Positions 47,880 through 61,178 of a DNA stretch of 64,000 nt are shown one piece after another. Under the pieces are notes generated by a model. That model was not told where the DNA came from. It was given only the letters and a program-made list of their open reading frames with translations, and did no database searches. A program made the translations under genes and the position numbers. The stretch is from Otatea glauca (taxonomy: Eukaryota > Streptophyta > Magnoliopsida > Poales > Poaceae): NCBI GenBank assembly GCA_036346275.1, contig CM070715.1, forward strand, positions 71,287,667 to 71,351,666, written 5' to 3'. The stretch's first letter is position 1. The number at the start of each line of letters is the position of its first letter.

Positions 47880-49304
47880 CAAGGATTTAAATTTCGTTTT
47901 CGGATAAAATCTCGGCTAGGACCGGATGAAGAAATTTCGACGAAATCTCGGTATTTTGTCCGAAATTCAAAAACCAAAATTCAAATCTGGTCTGTTTGCT
48001 ACCGAAAAATCCTGAAATTTCAGTGTTTTTGCAACGGCAAAAAAGTGGGTCAAACGATGTTGAACAATTTTGAAAATTTTTTTGGAGAGTTCTGACACAT
48101 AGGTGATATTGCCATAAAAAATTCAAATAATTCTGAAGTCTATGGGATTTTTAAGAATTCAAACATTGCTACTGTTCGGATAAAACGCTGATAGGCAATT
48201 TTGAACCGAATGTAAAATGGTTCAAATCACGTTATAAACTTTTGAAAAAAAAATTACATGGTTATAATGCATCTCTAATGTTCCCATAAAATTTTTTAGA
48301 TGATGACCAAATTTCATAAATTTTTAAAAATTCGAACAGTACTGCTGCCTTGTTAAAAGGCTTAATGACAAACTTGAACAAAATGAAAAATTATTTAAAC
48401 CACGTTAAAAACCTTTGAAAAAAATTTTGGATGGTCCTGATGTAACATTAATGTTTCTTTAAAATTTTTAGATGATGATTATTCTCAAATAATGTTTAAA
48501 AATTCAGATAATGCTATATCCTGATAAAAGCCTAATGATTAATACATAGATTTGCTTTAGCAATAAAAAATTAAAAATTTTGAAAATTTTACAGAAGGGT
48601 TATAAGGAAGTGTTTAATATCTCATAAAAATTTTGAATCATGATCACACTCCAGTGAATTTATAAAATTCTTACAAGGCATAGTACCATTTATGTTCTTC
48701 TCTTTTTGATTTTTGAAAATATAATATAACAAACGAAGTTACGCTTACATAGATTTGATTGACAAAAAAACAAAGTTTAAATTTTTTTAAAAAATTATAT
48801 ATTGGTACCGAGGAAATTATTAATCTCTCACAAAAATTTATATCATAATCACACTCAAGAAAAATTATAAAATTCTGACAATGTAATTGTCCCAATTATG
48901 TTCGTTCTGTTTTTGATTTTTTAAGGATAACAAATGAAGTTAAATTATTTTTAAATTTTTTATGTATGATCCTAAACTAATAAAGATAGTACCATAAAAT
49001 TTTCAGCTCATTATCAAGCTTGTAAAATTTTAAAAAAATCTGACAGTGTTTCTGCCAAAATTTTAAAATGTCTCAAAAAATTCGGTTTTTCAACAAATTT
49101 TCATAGGAGATGACTTTCCTAAGGGTTATCGGACTAAATCCGGTCAAATCTGACCCTAAAAGTTCAAAAATCGGCAAAAAAAAAAACACAAAATTTCGCC
49201 GAAAAAAACGAAAATACTGTAGCAATTTCAAATTCTTTTATCCGGCCGGTAGTCTAGAATTCGTGGAGGCCCGAAATCCGAAATTTCACCGAGGTTTGGA
49301 ACCT
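47880..49304. mobile_element. Non-autonomous hAT-like element (1.4 kb)
   Basis: Flanking octamers GCTGGTGT and CCTGGTGT agree at seven positions. Termini CAAGGATTTAAATTTCG and the inverse of the right end (CAGGTTCCAAACCTCGG) are imperfect inverted repeats. The interior is AT-rich with repeated ACAGT.CTGCC/AAAATTTTTAGATGATGA words and no coding frame. It lies between the RAB5 and TLC genes. Confidence 0.6.
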
Positions 49305-49312
49305 GCCTGGTG

Positions 49313-50052
49313 TGCATTGTTCTGAGCTATGTAAAGTTGGTTGCTGTTGCCTCGCCAATTCAGCTACTGCTTTCCGCTACTGCAGCACCAAGAAAATAAA
49401 TTTGGTCCTTCCGAAAGTAAATGCAATTTCCACGCATGTTTCATTTCTGTAGAACGTTTTGGCAGATTCCAAACCTCAGTAACAAGCAGATATACTCAGA
49501 TTACAAAATCGGAAGGAACTGGCCATTATTGTTATTTTGGGTTGTTTTGTATGATTTAAGTACTCGATGAGATATATTGCTTGGAGTTAAAAAGTTGTAA
49601 AACATTTTTGATTAACCGTCAAGTGTCCGGAGAAAATTGCAAATAAGGTTATTGCAACCAGGATATACTCACCCCAATTTTACATGTCTCAGCCTCTCAG
49701 GAGATAGAACAGCTAAATTTTACATATCTCAGGACAAACATCTAGGTATTGTCACAAATTAGCATTGGAGATTGTACTATTGGATAACTGATCCACTGAA
49801 ATGTTCTCCAGGTATACACAATACAGGAGGGGAAGAGGAACAGAGTCCAACTTCAGTACATGCCAAACTGGCTAAGAAATTCCAGGTTACTAAAAATAGC
49901 GCAATTTGCCCTAATCTAACTGTTTGCTAGTATTTTACATATTCACTTTCCCTAGTTACCTGATATATCCATAACTTTACATATCAAGATCATACGCAGC
50001 ACCACAGCACACCAAGTCTTGTTGATGGTTCTGGGATCCACAGCCTCATCGA
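49313..50052. other. Spacer and 3' UTR of the TLC gene
   Basis: The right part (from about 49900) is probably the 3' untranslated region of the minus-strand TLC gene. The rest has no coding signal. Confidence 0.4.
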
Positions 50053-52544
50053 TCATGACCATTTCGCCAGTGTTTTCATCACACCTTTCAAAATCTTCAT
50101 AAACCACATTGTGTTCATGACAAAGAGCACCGACGGCACAAGAAATGTCAGGTAGTACCCAAAAGCATGCATCTGCACTATCTGTAGTGTAGTCAAACGG
50201 AAAATACAACAGTAAGAATGTGTAAGAGTGCATACAGATGGTGTGTACTTTTAAGTAAAATAGAATTAATGCATTAGGTACCTGACTGTAGTGCAAATAG
50301 ATGTGGTAAAATACGTACATGAACAAAAATATCCTTGCCACCTGAATGAAGTGAACACATGCTATTATCAAGAGACAGTGGCACCAACATCAGGTGAAAG
50401 GAATCGCTAGTAAATAGCGTAGTCGGGTACATAATGTTATAGAAAGGGAAGCATCCTAGTACTACCAAGTCAGTGAAGTCACTTTGCCACTGCAAATACA
50501 TGGGTGCAGTTATTCACAAATTTATGAATGCAGCACGGTTTTTCTATTCATTTACTGATCTGAATCATTTAGCTTGATGCTGAAACTTTCCATTTTATTT
50601 TCTACAGAAAATAGAGCACAGTGCAAAGAAAGGCTGCTTCTTAATTTAATCAACACTAATGTATACTAAAATTTCACTCACCAGCCAAGCAACAAACATC
50701 AGAATACCATTAACCAAGTAAGCACTTGACTTTTTCAGCCCAGCAGTGTCAAGGAACCTTACAAAGCAGAACAATAATAGATTACTATCAAATAATACTG
50801 ACAAGCATAAAATAACTCCAGAGAAAGAAATGGAACCTATTTAATTGCTTACCATCTCAGGTTGATTTCGGGTGTGGTTGTTTCTGAAATAAGAACCATG
50901 TATGTGTAAAACTGCCCCTCCCCTGACAACATTGTGTAAGCTATTGCAACTAGAGAAAGAGTATGGTGGAGGACCTGAAATGGCAACATACAACCATAAG
51001 ACAATGCTAGCCAGGAAGCAGTTGAACAACTTTCTAACTAGTTGCTAAAATTATGGCGTGTGAACTTTTTCGAAACAAAATTATATTAACTAAAATACTA
51101 AATATAATTAACTAGCAGTTCTCTTAGTGTATATAAATGCAAAAGTTGGGCACCTACATATTCCATTCCACCAAGGGAAGGATACAACCAGAAGATCATC
51201 ACAAGATCAGTGATGAAGTAACCCACAGAAACCTGTCAATCATATAGCCAGGACAGAAATACGTCAATTGAACAATGAAATATAAGTCCATCATAAAAAG
51301 AAGAAAATTTTGTCATTGATGATAATAACTGTTAAGAGTGTTATTCAGTACCCCTAGTGCAAAAGTGGAGATAATTGAATTACGGAATGTAATAGGTCCC
51401 TTAAGGCGATCAGAGAAAAGATCTGTAGACACAACAAGATATAATGATATGGCTGTGATAAAGATCGCATGTGCGCTGGACATACCCCTGAAACAGTTAT
51501 AATTGGCTGTCACTATCAAATTTATGAAAAGGAAAGATCAGGGGTGGAGCAATACAGATGTACTAGCTCTAAGAAGACTGACCTGTTGTTCCATTCAATA
51601 CGCTGTATCTTTGTCAATAAAGAATAGCCCTTGAAGTAAAATGAGCTCAATAGCCGTGTGAGATCATATGCCTACAGGAGAATACATGCCGTTTGTCAAA
51701 AGAAGAAACTAGAAACATGCTGATGAATAATTAAGAACTGGTTTCTGTGACGCAAAAAGTGGTTGACACAGGTCCAAAAATGCTACTGTTAGCAGACAGC
51801 AATACAATGACATATATTGTGTTGCATTCGAAAGTTTCTCCAGATGATTGTTTTGTCGTTGTTTAAAGAGGAAAAAATCGGGTTGAAGGTTATAAGTCCT
51901 AAATCAAACACCAGACAACATTTGTTGTCCTGTTGTGTATCCTTAAGTGAACACAAGCTCATTCGGCATAAGATGAAGATAATATAATTGATTAGATGAT
52001 ACTTAACTTTAGCACATTAACTTAAAGAGACACGTTAAAATTTGTCCAAATATATATTTAGTAGGATCGTTTCCTACTGTTTCATTAAAAAAAATTTTGC
52101 AGTGATCTCCAACAGATGTAGAATGTAGGGGAATATCAATGGGTTCAATGGTACATTAACCAAACTGAACCTCTCTAAAAGGCACAACTAATGTCTGTTT
52201 CTGTTAATAGGCCAATCACTAGTCCTATTTGTAGCAATTAGCCTTTCATAGCATGCTGGGCCTTGTGGTTTTATTCCTTGGGGTGTAGTAAAAAAGCATT
52301 TGGTGTCAAATGTAACCGTTCTTCTCATAAATCAATGTCAGAAACATGGATCACCGGTTACAAGCACTAAGTTGATTACAATATGCAGCCATCAATCATA
52401 ACTTAGAATAAGAACAACGGATAAAATTACCATCTTGCACAAGACAATGCCAATGAGCACCGAGGTGTATGGAACGAGTGGATCAGCTAGCAAGTAGTCT
52501 CTCATCAACGCCTGAGCTTGATGCTTGTAGGCCATCATCGCCAT
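50053..52544 (-). CDS. TLC-domain (TRAM/LAG1/CLN8) membrane protein, eight exons
   Basis: Exons from right to left: 52544-52431, 51671-51583, 51487-51352, 51232-51158, 50974-50853, 50757-50682, 50341-50282 and 50181-50053. They join in phase to 266 residues with consensus GT-AG introns. The protein starts with a DYLLADPLVPYTSVL block and a membrane segment, then the TLC domain with GMSSAHAIFITAISLYLVV, SVGYFITDLVMIFW, VLHHTLSLVAIAYTML, LISETTTPEINLRWFLD and ARIFLFMYVFYHIYLHYSQ, and ends FYK-like MWFMKILKGVMKTLAKWS. The LHH histidines and the SETTTP motif are typical of the group with Arabidopsis At1g31300 and animal TMEM136/TLCD4. It is a multi-pass membrane protein, not a LAG1 ceramide synthase with a homeobox. 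Activity is unknown; lipid handling is inferred from the domain name only. Confidence 0.9.
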
Positions 52545-53280
52545 CCTTGTGGCTTGAAATACCTACATCACAAGATATATGCCGAGATCAACCTACATTC
52601 GAAGGGCATACCACAAATGGATCTTGTGGTGCCTCAAATATCTACAAAATTTTGCTTGGCAACATGGCTTGCTACGATCAAAGGATTCATAGCACAAAAC
52701 TATTCTCAATAGTGTTTCCCCTGATGCCAGAAATATTAGTCTTACTAAACATCCTCCTAATAAATCAACGGTGATGGAAGGGGATAAGAACCAAAACCAC
52801 AGCATTAAGTTCTCTCCATGAGCGATCACATTGATAAAGTCTAAACAACTTATCGCGTAAATACTACAGGAAATCATCAGGGCGGCTCGGTGTCGGTGAC
52901 ACGGGCGGATCTCCGTGCACGGGAACATTACACCGCAACTATGAGAGCGGCAAGCCTGCACAAAGGTAATGTACCTAACATGCTACCACATGGCCAAAAT
53001 ACACATGCCACATTAAAAAAATATGGCACCGACGAGACCCCAAGAACAAGAAATCCCCACAACCTGCAGTCAGAGGCCAAATCGCAGGACGCCAAGAAAC
53101 CAAGAAACCCCAAGATCCGGGCAAAAGAGTCAAACCCACCCAGAAAGAAACAAGGGAAAGAAGATGAAAGAATCAAGACGCGCCAAGAAATGATCGGCAG
53201 AGGCAAGTACCTCGTACAGGGAGGGGAGCGTGTGGTCGTGTAGGGAAGCGCAGCTACACGCGTTGAGCAGGAATGGGGAA
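52545..53280 (-). promoter_or_regulatory. 5' UTR (probably with an intron) and promoter side of TLC gene
   Basis: The minus strand has a plausible acceptor (TGTGATGTAG near 52569) 25 bases before the ATG, suggesting a 5' UTR intron whose first exon lies in the GC-richer part near 53150-53450. No coding sequence is recognised; the plus-strand frames here are likely chance. Confidence 0.4.
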
Positions 53281-53520
53281 GGCGGGGAGAGGGTGTGGGA
53301 GGAGGCTCAGCTCCATTTCGGGGTGCGTTGCGTTGGTGCTGTTTGCGTTGGCGGTGAGCAGGAAGGCGAGGGAAGGGGAGGGAGGGGCAGCAAAGCATAC
53401 GAGAAAGAAAAGCTCAGTGCCACCTTCCGGCCCTTTTGCTGTTGCCACATTTGTAACAACCATTTTCAGTATTAATATTGGGAGATAGTGTTATTAATTA
53501 GTTAATTGACCGATTAAGAA

Positions 53521-53816
53521 TATGTACAATGATGTGATATTAACTGTCTATATACGACCATATAGACTGAGTTATTGTCTACAATAACACTTTTTTATGC
53601 CATAATTAAATAATTATAGGATCTCATAACAAAAACTTTAAGATATTATCTATTATTGTAGTTAGCTTTATGTACAATAGTGTGATATTAACTGTCTATA
53701 TACGACCATATAGACTGAGTTATTGTCTACAATAACACCTTTTTATGCCATAATTAAATAATTATAGGATCTCATAACAAAAACTTTAAGATATTATCTA
53801 TTATTGTAGTTAGCTT
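53521..53816. repeat. 148-bp tandem duplication, nearly identical
   Basis: The unit beginning TATGTACAATGATGTGATAT at 53521 repeats from 53669 with only two or three changes (for example GATG against AGTG and CACTTT against CACCTT). It is AT-rich and non-coding. Confidence 0.95.
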
Positions 53817-54316
53817 TAGCTTTATTTGTATATGATATAGAGAAATATATAGATAGCCGTTGTCTCCGCTCTAATTAGTTCTTGTGAAGAGAGCTGCTTG
53901 TTTGCTGAGGATGCTAACCAATGTGTCGTTGCTCATGACAGATCGAAAGTCCGGCGGTGGAGGGACAAAACGGCCATTTCACATGTACAATGTATTAGCC
54001 ATAATTATATTATACCATTTCACCGAACTGTCGGTGTTCTATTTGTTAATTAATTGTATGCTTACATATTATTCCAGTGCAATTCCATCGTATTGAGTGA
54101 CACCCGCACGATCTTTCCATTCTCACGGGGTCACAGCACCTTCAATCTCGACTGTTTGGTTATAAATCAGACAACTCCATGCAATTGAGCTAGCAGTTAA
54201 CTTGTATTTGATGCCAATCATACGTTTGGGGTGAACGAAAAGTACAATGAAAATAGCCAGAAGTTTGGACAAAGCCAATTATTTTATTTACATTTCTCTA
54301 TTCACAGGAATAAAAA

Positions 54317-54700
54317 ATAAGCAAATTTCACAAAACTACCTATTTATTATACAAACTAGCAGAAAAATACAGACTTTAGTTTCTATTTCACAAAACTACA
54401 GATTTTAAGAGAACTTGTATAACAAAACTATAGGTTTTAGAATTGATCGTTTCTTGTAATGAGTTTGACGGTGTGGACCCACATGACAACCTCAAGCGTG
54501 AGTAAAATAGGAAATAGGGGTACATAAGGCTGCCATGTAGGCTCACCCTATCAGACTAGTTATAAAAAACGGTCAATTCTAAAACTCATAGTTTTGTGGT
54601 ATAAGTTCTTTTAAAATCTATAGTTTTCTAAAATAGAAGCTAAAACGTGTAGTTTCTGATCATTTGTATAAAAAACTTGTAGTTTTATAAAAATTTACTA
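54317..54700. repeat. Inverted-repeat MITE family, copy 1
   Basis: The outer arms contain CAAAACTAC...GAGAACTTGTATAACAAAACTA.AGGTTTTAGAATTGA and their inverse (CAATTCTAAAACTCATAGTTTTGTGGTATAAGTTCT), giving a long stem around a GTGGACCCACATGACAACCTCA centre. The same structure occurs at 59265-59635. Confidence 0.8.
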
Positions 54701-55793
54701 AAAAAATAGTAGCCATTTATGAATGGGCCACGTTGAAAACAACTTAGAAAAGTGGATTGTTCGCCGAATCGAAGGATTCTGAACAGTTTTTTTTATAATC
54801 AAAAGTAGATTTATACATAAAATCAAAAGCTGTCACTCACTCATTTCTTAGAACTGTCCCAAACAGAACTGAAGTGTCACATCAATAACAGAACCATAAT
54901 ATAGGGCATACATTCTGCCATTTTTTTTAGAGAGAATCCGAAATAGGGGACTTATGGAGTGGCAGTGTGGCACAGCCCAGATCCCTTAAAACAAACAAAT
55001 TTTCAAAGCCAAGCAAACCGCTCGAGAGAGAGGTTAAGTGCCAAGGCACCGTCTATGATGTAAAACAAACCACAAAATTAACCAATAATAAATCTTTTAT
55101 CCCAAACAAGCTAAGACAGGCACCGCCGCTAGCAAATCTTTTTAGGCCCGGGAAAAGTACTTGCAAAAATACGAGAATTATTCTTTCTTGGAACAGGCCA
55201 AGCCAGAGAACATGCTCTTGATACAAGCCAAGCAACGCCGGTAGATTGGATTGGATTGGATTGGATCCATCACATTACGTGGACTCGACGGGATTCGTGG
55301 CCAGAAACTGCAGCAAAGCCGAGATGTGAGCTCAACAACCTCTACTGAAAAGTTTGTGGTGTGGTGCGGCACGCAGCAGTACAGCGTTGCGTAATGTCAG
55401 CGTCGGTGGAGATGTCTCCGGCTCTCTCTGCCCCCTCGTTTGTTTAATAGCTGAAATCTGAGTTAAGCATGCCATGTACTCCTCCAATCTTGCAATATAT
55501 AATTAGGTTAAGGATCGAGTGCCTCCGATCACGCGTACCTATCGATTTGAATATCAACATAGTCCCCCCCAAGAACCATTTTGACAGCTAATTTCTGCTG
55601 CAATGTATTCATAAAATCCAATCAAATTATAATACGACGAAGTATTTTTCAAAACAAATCTACGCATATGATTTACATATATCAAATTTAAATATTTTAA
55701 AAAATATTAATACCTAAAGTTTTAAAAATTTCACTACGTATCCAAGACGAGAGGTGCTTCCATGCTCTTCTTTTTTACAGTTGCACAAATATT
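54701..55793. other. Spacer with simple repeats
   Basis: No gene found. A GATTG pentanucleotide repeat lies at about 55245-55266. Near 55600-55740 a decayed third copy of the Stowaway family of 14805 and 57998 is suggested by AATTATAATACGACGAAGTATTTTTC and ATATCAAATTTAAATATT. Confidence 0.4.
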
Positions 55794-57586
55794 AAAATAC
55801 TAGTATAGTGCCTGTGCTAATGCTACGACGGCAGTACACCCGCTTATCAATTAAATGAGAAGATAAGTATGAATACAACACTTAATAATAAAAGAGAAAT
55901 TTAGAATTTTAAATGAATTTAGAAAGAAAACGGAACTAAATGGAGGTCAAATGGTAAAAACGGGCTCCCAAAAGATTTTAAATCAAGAAAGAGAAAGAAA
56001 AAGAATTTTCGATTTTAGATTTTTTTAGCTTCTCAGAGAGCACAGCAGGCTCTCTGGCTTAACCAGCCGCAAGGAGGAATGCCGGGGTGGCCAGGCGGTC
56101 GCGATGGGTTGGCAGTGCGGCGAAATCGTCGACACCGGCGCTGCGAGAAGGAGTCACGATTGCGGTGAATTTCGCGGGAAAGATGACGGTGATGGCTTGG
56201 GTTACCTCCAAAATCCGCGATCTTTACAAGAGGAGCACTTGGGATTTACGCAATGCGATGGGGTGGAGGAGAGCTCGTTGGCTTTTATAGCTCGAAACAA
56301 GCATATTTATGGAAACCATAATTTGGGATCAAATCAGATTGGGAGGAAATTTTGGCAATAAAGCACGAAATCTGGGAAATTAACACCATAGATGGAAAGA
56401 GGAGATTTGATGCGGGATTGATGGAGCTTTGGAGCTTCTTTCTTGCTTTAATGGAGGAGGAAGAGAAGAAGCTTCTCTCATCCTGGTTTGCACTAGAAGA
56501 AGCTACAATGAGTTGCCTTCATTTTTAAATATAGAAGGATTTTTGAAAAGATAGCACATTAGGTTAAAAATTCTAGAAAAATTCTCAAAAAACTTTCGAT
56601 TATTTTGTACTTAATAAAATTATTTTCAAAAAATTAAATTATAAATTTGCGAGGCACGGCGTGCATGGTCGTGACCAAGAACCTCACAAATCAGCAAAAG
56701 CCACCGATGGCGGCCGTAGAGCCATTGCGGACTGCGTTCTCCGTTCATGCGCCCCATCTCCCGGTTTCTTTTTCCCAAAGACGTAATGTATGGTCCTTTC
56801 CTTTTCCAGGACGTTTGTTTCCTTTTCCTTGATTCCAAGGCGTTTGTTTCCTTTTCCTTGTTGATCTTTGGAGGTGAGGAAGGTGCATTGTAGGCCACAA
56901 GGATGATTTGAAAAAATATAGAAAAATAAACTACGCTCGCCACGACCATTGGATCCATAAGGAAAAAAGATAAAAATTAAGCGATTGCTAATTACCGGTT
57001 CCATGAGAAAAAATTGAAAAAATTAAGCGACTCACGAATCGTTGGTTCCTTAGATAAAAATAAAAACAAAATTCAACGCTCTCCGTCTGTTGAAATTAGG
57101 CTCTATGGGGCTAGATCCGTAAAAAGTCTCGAGAAGGGTCATATTCGAAAAAAATCGATCACAATGCCGGGACAATAAAAATTCAAGTCTTGTTTCCTTG
57201 CATGTGGATCCTCCCTGTTTATTTCCTTTTTTGATTCACCCTCCTTCCAAATATGTAGTACGTACAACTTTGGCCAGCAAAAAATTCAAGTCTGGTTTCC
57301 TTGCATGCGGATCCTCCTTATTTATTTCCTTGTTTGATTCGCTCTCCTTCCAAATATATAGGTGAGGGAGGTCTGTTGTGGACCACAGGGATGATTAGAC
57401 ACTAAATAATGGCCATCGAATGTGGATGAGTAAAATTGAGGAAAGATCTGAGACGTTCATTTTGATGAATGCAAGTTTCTGGGGACGTTTTGCTGGGTGC
57501 ACGAACATTGGGCCATCTCTAATGAGGTGCATTATTTAGGGTGGACGTATGAAAAATTGCTTAGGTGCATTATAAAGGAGGTATAG
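55794..57586. repeat. Dispersed repeat, long form (relative of 15939-16301)
   Basis: It begins ATACTAGTATAGTGCC and ends GCATTATAAAGGAGGTATAG like the short form. Between these are a GC-richer gene-like part (56040-56300), the doubled CGTTTGTTTCCTTTTCCTTG motif (56810-56862), a tandem duplication of about 103 bases (57181-57283 and 57284-57365, each starting ATTCAAGTCT.GTTTCCTTGCATG) and the final block shared with the short copy. No transposase is visible. Confidence 0.55.
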
Positions 57587-57997
57587 ATGAATGAAGAGTA
57601 GATAGTGATTACTCACTCTTTTGTTTGCTTTAAGATTTGTACAACTTGTATTTAAAGAGAAAAATATTGAATAATATATATGGCCCGAAAAGTACTAATA
57701 AAGTCAACAATTCAATTTGACACGAACGGTATTAATGTTAACCCTTTTGTGCTAGCATTTTCCTTCGTCTCAACGGTGGACATATCACGTATTGTCTGGT
57801 GGTATGGATCTTTACGGGTTGGCATGTGCATCATTTAATTATGGATTGCGTTGCACGCATGTTTCATTAAGTAAGGATTAAGGGACACAGTAAACAAAAC
57901 CTATCCAACTAGCACATATGGCCAAATTAACCGGCTTCTGGGACGCTGTAATCAGATCGATTATGACTCGAGCCGTATTGCATTTCACACAGTATTA

Positions 57998-58254
57998 CTC
58001 TCTCATGCCACAAATAGCTGCCATTTTGAATATCGTCACGATCTCTAAAACATAGCTGTGACCATCATTTTCTATTATAATATATTTTTAAAACTCAATA
58101 AAATTATAATACTAAGAAAGTGCTTTTTGAGACAAATTTAGATATATGATTTTCATGTATCCAATTTAAATATTAAAAAGATATTGACAATCAAAATTTT
58201 AAAAATTTGATTGTATCTATATTTAAAATGATAACTATATGTGGTCGAACGGAG
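57998..58254. mobile_element. Stowaway-like MITE, copy 2
   Basis: TA-flanked, 257 bases, same interior as the element at 14805 (AATAAAATTATAATA, GAGACAAATTTAGATATATGATTTTCATGTAT) in the same orientation. Confidence 0.75.
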
Positions 58255-58513
58255 TAGCTTGTTATTTCAGGACTCGATGGATGTTGACTCAGTTAAGACT
58301 ATAGCATGACTATAGCATGATTAGTGTTACAGCGATTTGCATGTGCACTAGTGGCAACATAACATAAACCTTGCAATGCGTCTCACACAAGAGTTTTCAG
58401 GCTTAAATTTGCTCGATCATAAATGTGTTAATTGTCGCCATGTTCGCTATTCTTCCAAGGTGGAGTTCCTCTTCGGTACTGCATCAAGCACTATCTTTGT
58501 AGGACGTGGAGCA

Positions 58514-58865
58514 GGTTTAAAAAACCATTTTTCGAAAAATCGTTCGAAATTCGAAAATCGAAAAAACCGAGTCGAAAACCGTCAGAAACCGAAGGGTTAA
58601 GAAATAAAAAAAATTTAGAAAAAAAATATAAAAAAATCGAAAACTATTCGATTTTCAACGAGAAACCGCTCGGTTTTCACCGAAAACCAACCGACCAACT
58701 GAATGTTCCTTTAAAAATGGTTTTTGAGCGGTTTACTTCACACAAATTTTTTCAATTTTTTCAAATTTTATTCTTTTTAATTAAGCCGATTTACCGACTG
58801 GTTTTAAATCTCGAACCGCAGCAGTAAGATCGAAAACCGCGATTTTCACCGGTTTTTAAAACTCT
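58514..58865. mobile_element. Small MULE-like element with 11-bp flanking repeat
   Basis: The 11-mer GACGTGGAGCA precedes (58503-58513) and follows (58866-58876) a 352-base element with ends GGTTTAAAAAACC and GGTTTTTAAAACTCT, which are inverted repeats. The interior is full of CGAAAA/TTTTCG words. A 9-11 base target duplication suggests a Mutator-like origin. Confidence 0.72.
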
Positions 58866-59264
58866 GACGTGGAGCATTTTGAGTTGTGCCCGGACATTTA
58901 TCACTAGTTTGCTGAATTATCGCTCGAAGCCATTTTTATGTAGGATGGATGACAGACAGGACGGGATGTGCCGTGGTACTCCATTTGCATCATCATATCG
59001 TGTTGAAATAGTTGACTCCCAATTGCCTTCTCTGAAGTTGGTGGTTTGATTTGCAATTGCCTTTCCTCCAAAGAAAGAAAAGGACTTCCAATCGCTCTCA
59101 AATGGAAGGTCACCGGTTCAGATTTTGTTCCCTTTAGGTCCTATTTGGAACACCGAAAATTTTCCCCATACCGATAAATTGTACTGTTTTCATGTGTGTG
59201 CCAAATGGAAGTCTCGTGTCTCAACAAACATGCCCCGTAAATATGAGTTCCATCCCGTGATTAT

Positions 59265-59635
59265 TAGAGTAAGTTTTCCAAAACTACCTCTATATAAACT
59301 ATCAGAAAATTACATGTTTTAGCTTCTATTCCACAAAACTACATATATTTTAAAAGAACTTGTATCACAAAACTACAAATTTTAGAATTCATCGTTTCTT
59401 GTAATGTGTTTGATAGCATAGACCCACATAATAACCTCACACGTGAGTGAAACAGAAAATAAGAGCACGTGAGACTGCCATGTAGATCCATGCCATCAGC
59501 TTCGTTATAAGAAACGGGCAATTCTAAAACTTATATTTTTGTGACACAAGTTCTCCTAAAATATGTAGTTGTAAAATAGAAATTAAAATCTATAGTTTTA
59601 TAATAGTTTATAAAAGTTTTGTAATATTTACTCTA
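59265..59635. repeat. Inverted-repeat MITE family, copy 2
   Basis: The ends TAGAGTAA and TTACTCTA are exact inverses. The interior matches the copy at 54317 along its length (CATCGTTTCTTGTAATG.GTTTGA, CTGCCATGTAG), so both derive from one element with long complementary arms. Confidence 0.85.
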
Positions 59636-61178
59636 ATTATTAACTACTACTAATATATTATTGTTGGTAGATGTGGGCATGTGATGCCCAACGACTCCAG
59701 CCCAAGACTACGAGGTTAGCGGGGGCGCAAAGCGCCCGTGTGAAACGGACACGCAACCAAACATTTCTACAAACCGGGGAGCTGGTACTTGCCTGGACAT
59801 CTGCAATTGCAGATAGAAACAGGACGCTGCACGGCAACCAGACCAGTAGCTGTCCTCTCTGAAGACTGAACAGCGTAAACCTGCGCAAAATACCCTACGC
59901 ATGCGCATAAACAATGCCTGGCCGGCCAGCGAGCTAACGTGCTGGGGAACAAGGAAGAACAGCTCACCTGGATGAAGATAAAATGGTGAAGCATATGCAC
60001 AAGCTTGCCAGATCATACAATTATATTTTCGAAGAGGAATTTATGCAGGCCAAACTACAAATGGCCTGTATATGAGCCAACCAACAGTTTTGGAAACCTG
60101 CATGTCGATGCAATCATGCAAAGTATCTGAAGATAAGACCACCGGAAAGGTAAGTACGGTTCGCGCGAGGAACAAATATCCAACAAATTTCAAATTTTCA
60201 ACCGGGCATTCCATACAATATGAAGTTATGCCTCCATACTTTTGCAAGAACTGACTTGCACAAACTCAAAAGCAACACGATTAGAGCATTCAAGCATTCC
60301 CGATAAAATTTGGTTTATGATTACAATAATGGAAACTCTCCAGTCTTAGTATTTTGCCAGCACAGCTGAAATGGAGGTTCTAACTCCAGGGTTCTCTTCA
60401 TAATAAGTCAAATGCAAAAAAAGTTATTGTGCAATGTCTTCCAATTAGTAACCACATAATTTCACGAGTCTAGCAAAAAGAGCAAACTAGTAAAACCACA
60501 TTTCTACTAATACACAAGATATTTCTTTCGACCACCTATTTTGCAAAGTTCTTATTCTTATATTAACTTGTTGTACTTATCCTGTGTTCACGGATATTAC
60601 TTTGTCCTATAAGAACACATTTTCTTATATAAATGCATAAATAGATAAGTAATCTTGTTCTGAATTTTGTTCAATTAAAAGGGGAAAAAGAAAAGTATCT
60701 CCGTTAACACTTACATTCTTACTCCAATTTCCCATTTTCGGCCAAAGACTAAGCCCAAGCAGCTAGGAACTAGTCGCATCCCTCCCTCTGGAAAAAGAAC
60801 TAAGCAGACGATAAATCGATAATATACTTCTAAAGTTAATTATATATAAACAGTATATTATATTTTTAGACTAATAAACAGTGGGAGTTACTTCAAACCA
60901 AAATGCTACAACAATATTGAACTCACGTGATAAAACATCCAACACGGCTAGAACTATTGTCAAACTGACCATCAGCAATTAACAATTATCTACTGAAGCC
61001 GTGTCATAGGTCCAAGCACAATAACTACAACACATGTCCCAGGTAAGCAAACTATAACAGATATGTTTGCTGGGATATATTGTTTCATTGCACCACACAT
61101 TGTCGACAACCCGAAACCTTCCTTCCCCACCTTTCTGAAAATCATGCATGCTGAACAGATTGGACTGAACTACTGATA
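59636..61178. other. Spacer between MITE and NPR3 gene
   Basis: The minus frames at 59658-60016 are GC-rich and overlap in three frames, but no domain is recognisable. From 60250 to 61050 the DNA is AT-rich. The last 100-200 bases are probably the NPR3 3' UTR. Confidence 0.4.

Noticed and set aside
49952..50371. The 139-codon minus frame overlapping the last TLC exons read as one protein
   Set aside because: It reads through an intron in the wrong phase; splicing gives the conserved TLC C-terminus ending at 50053.
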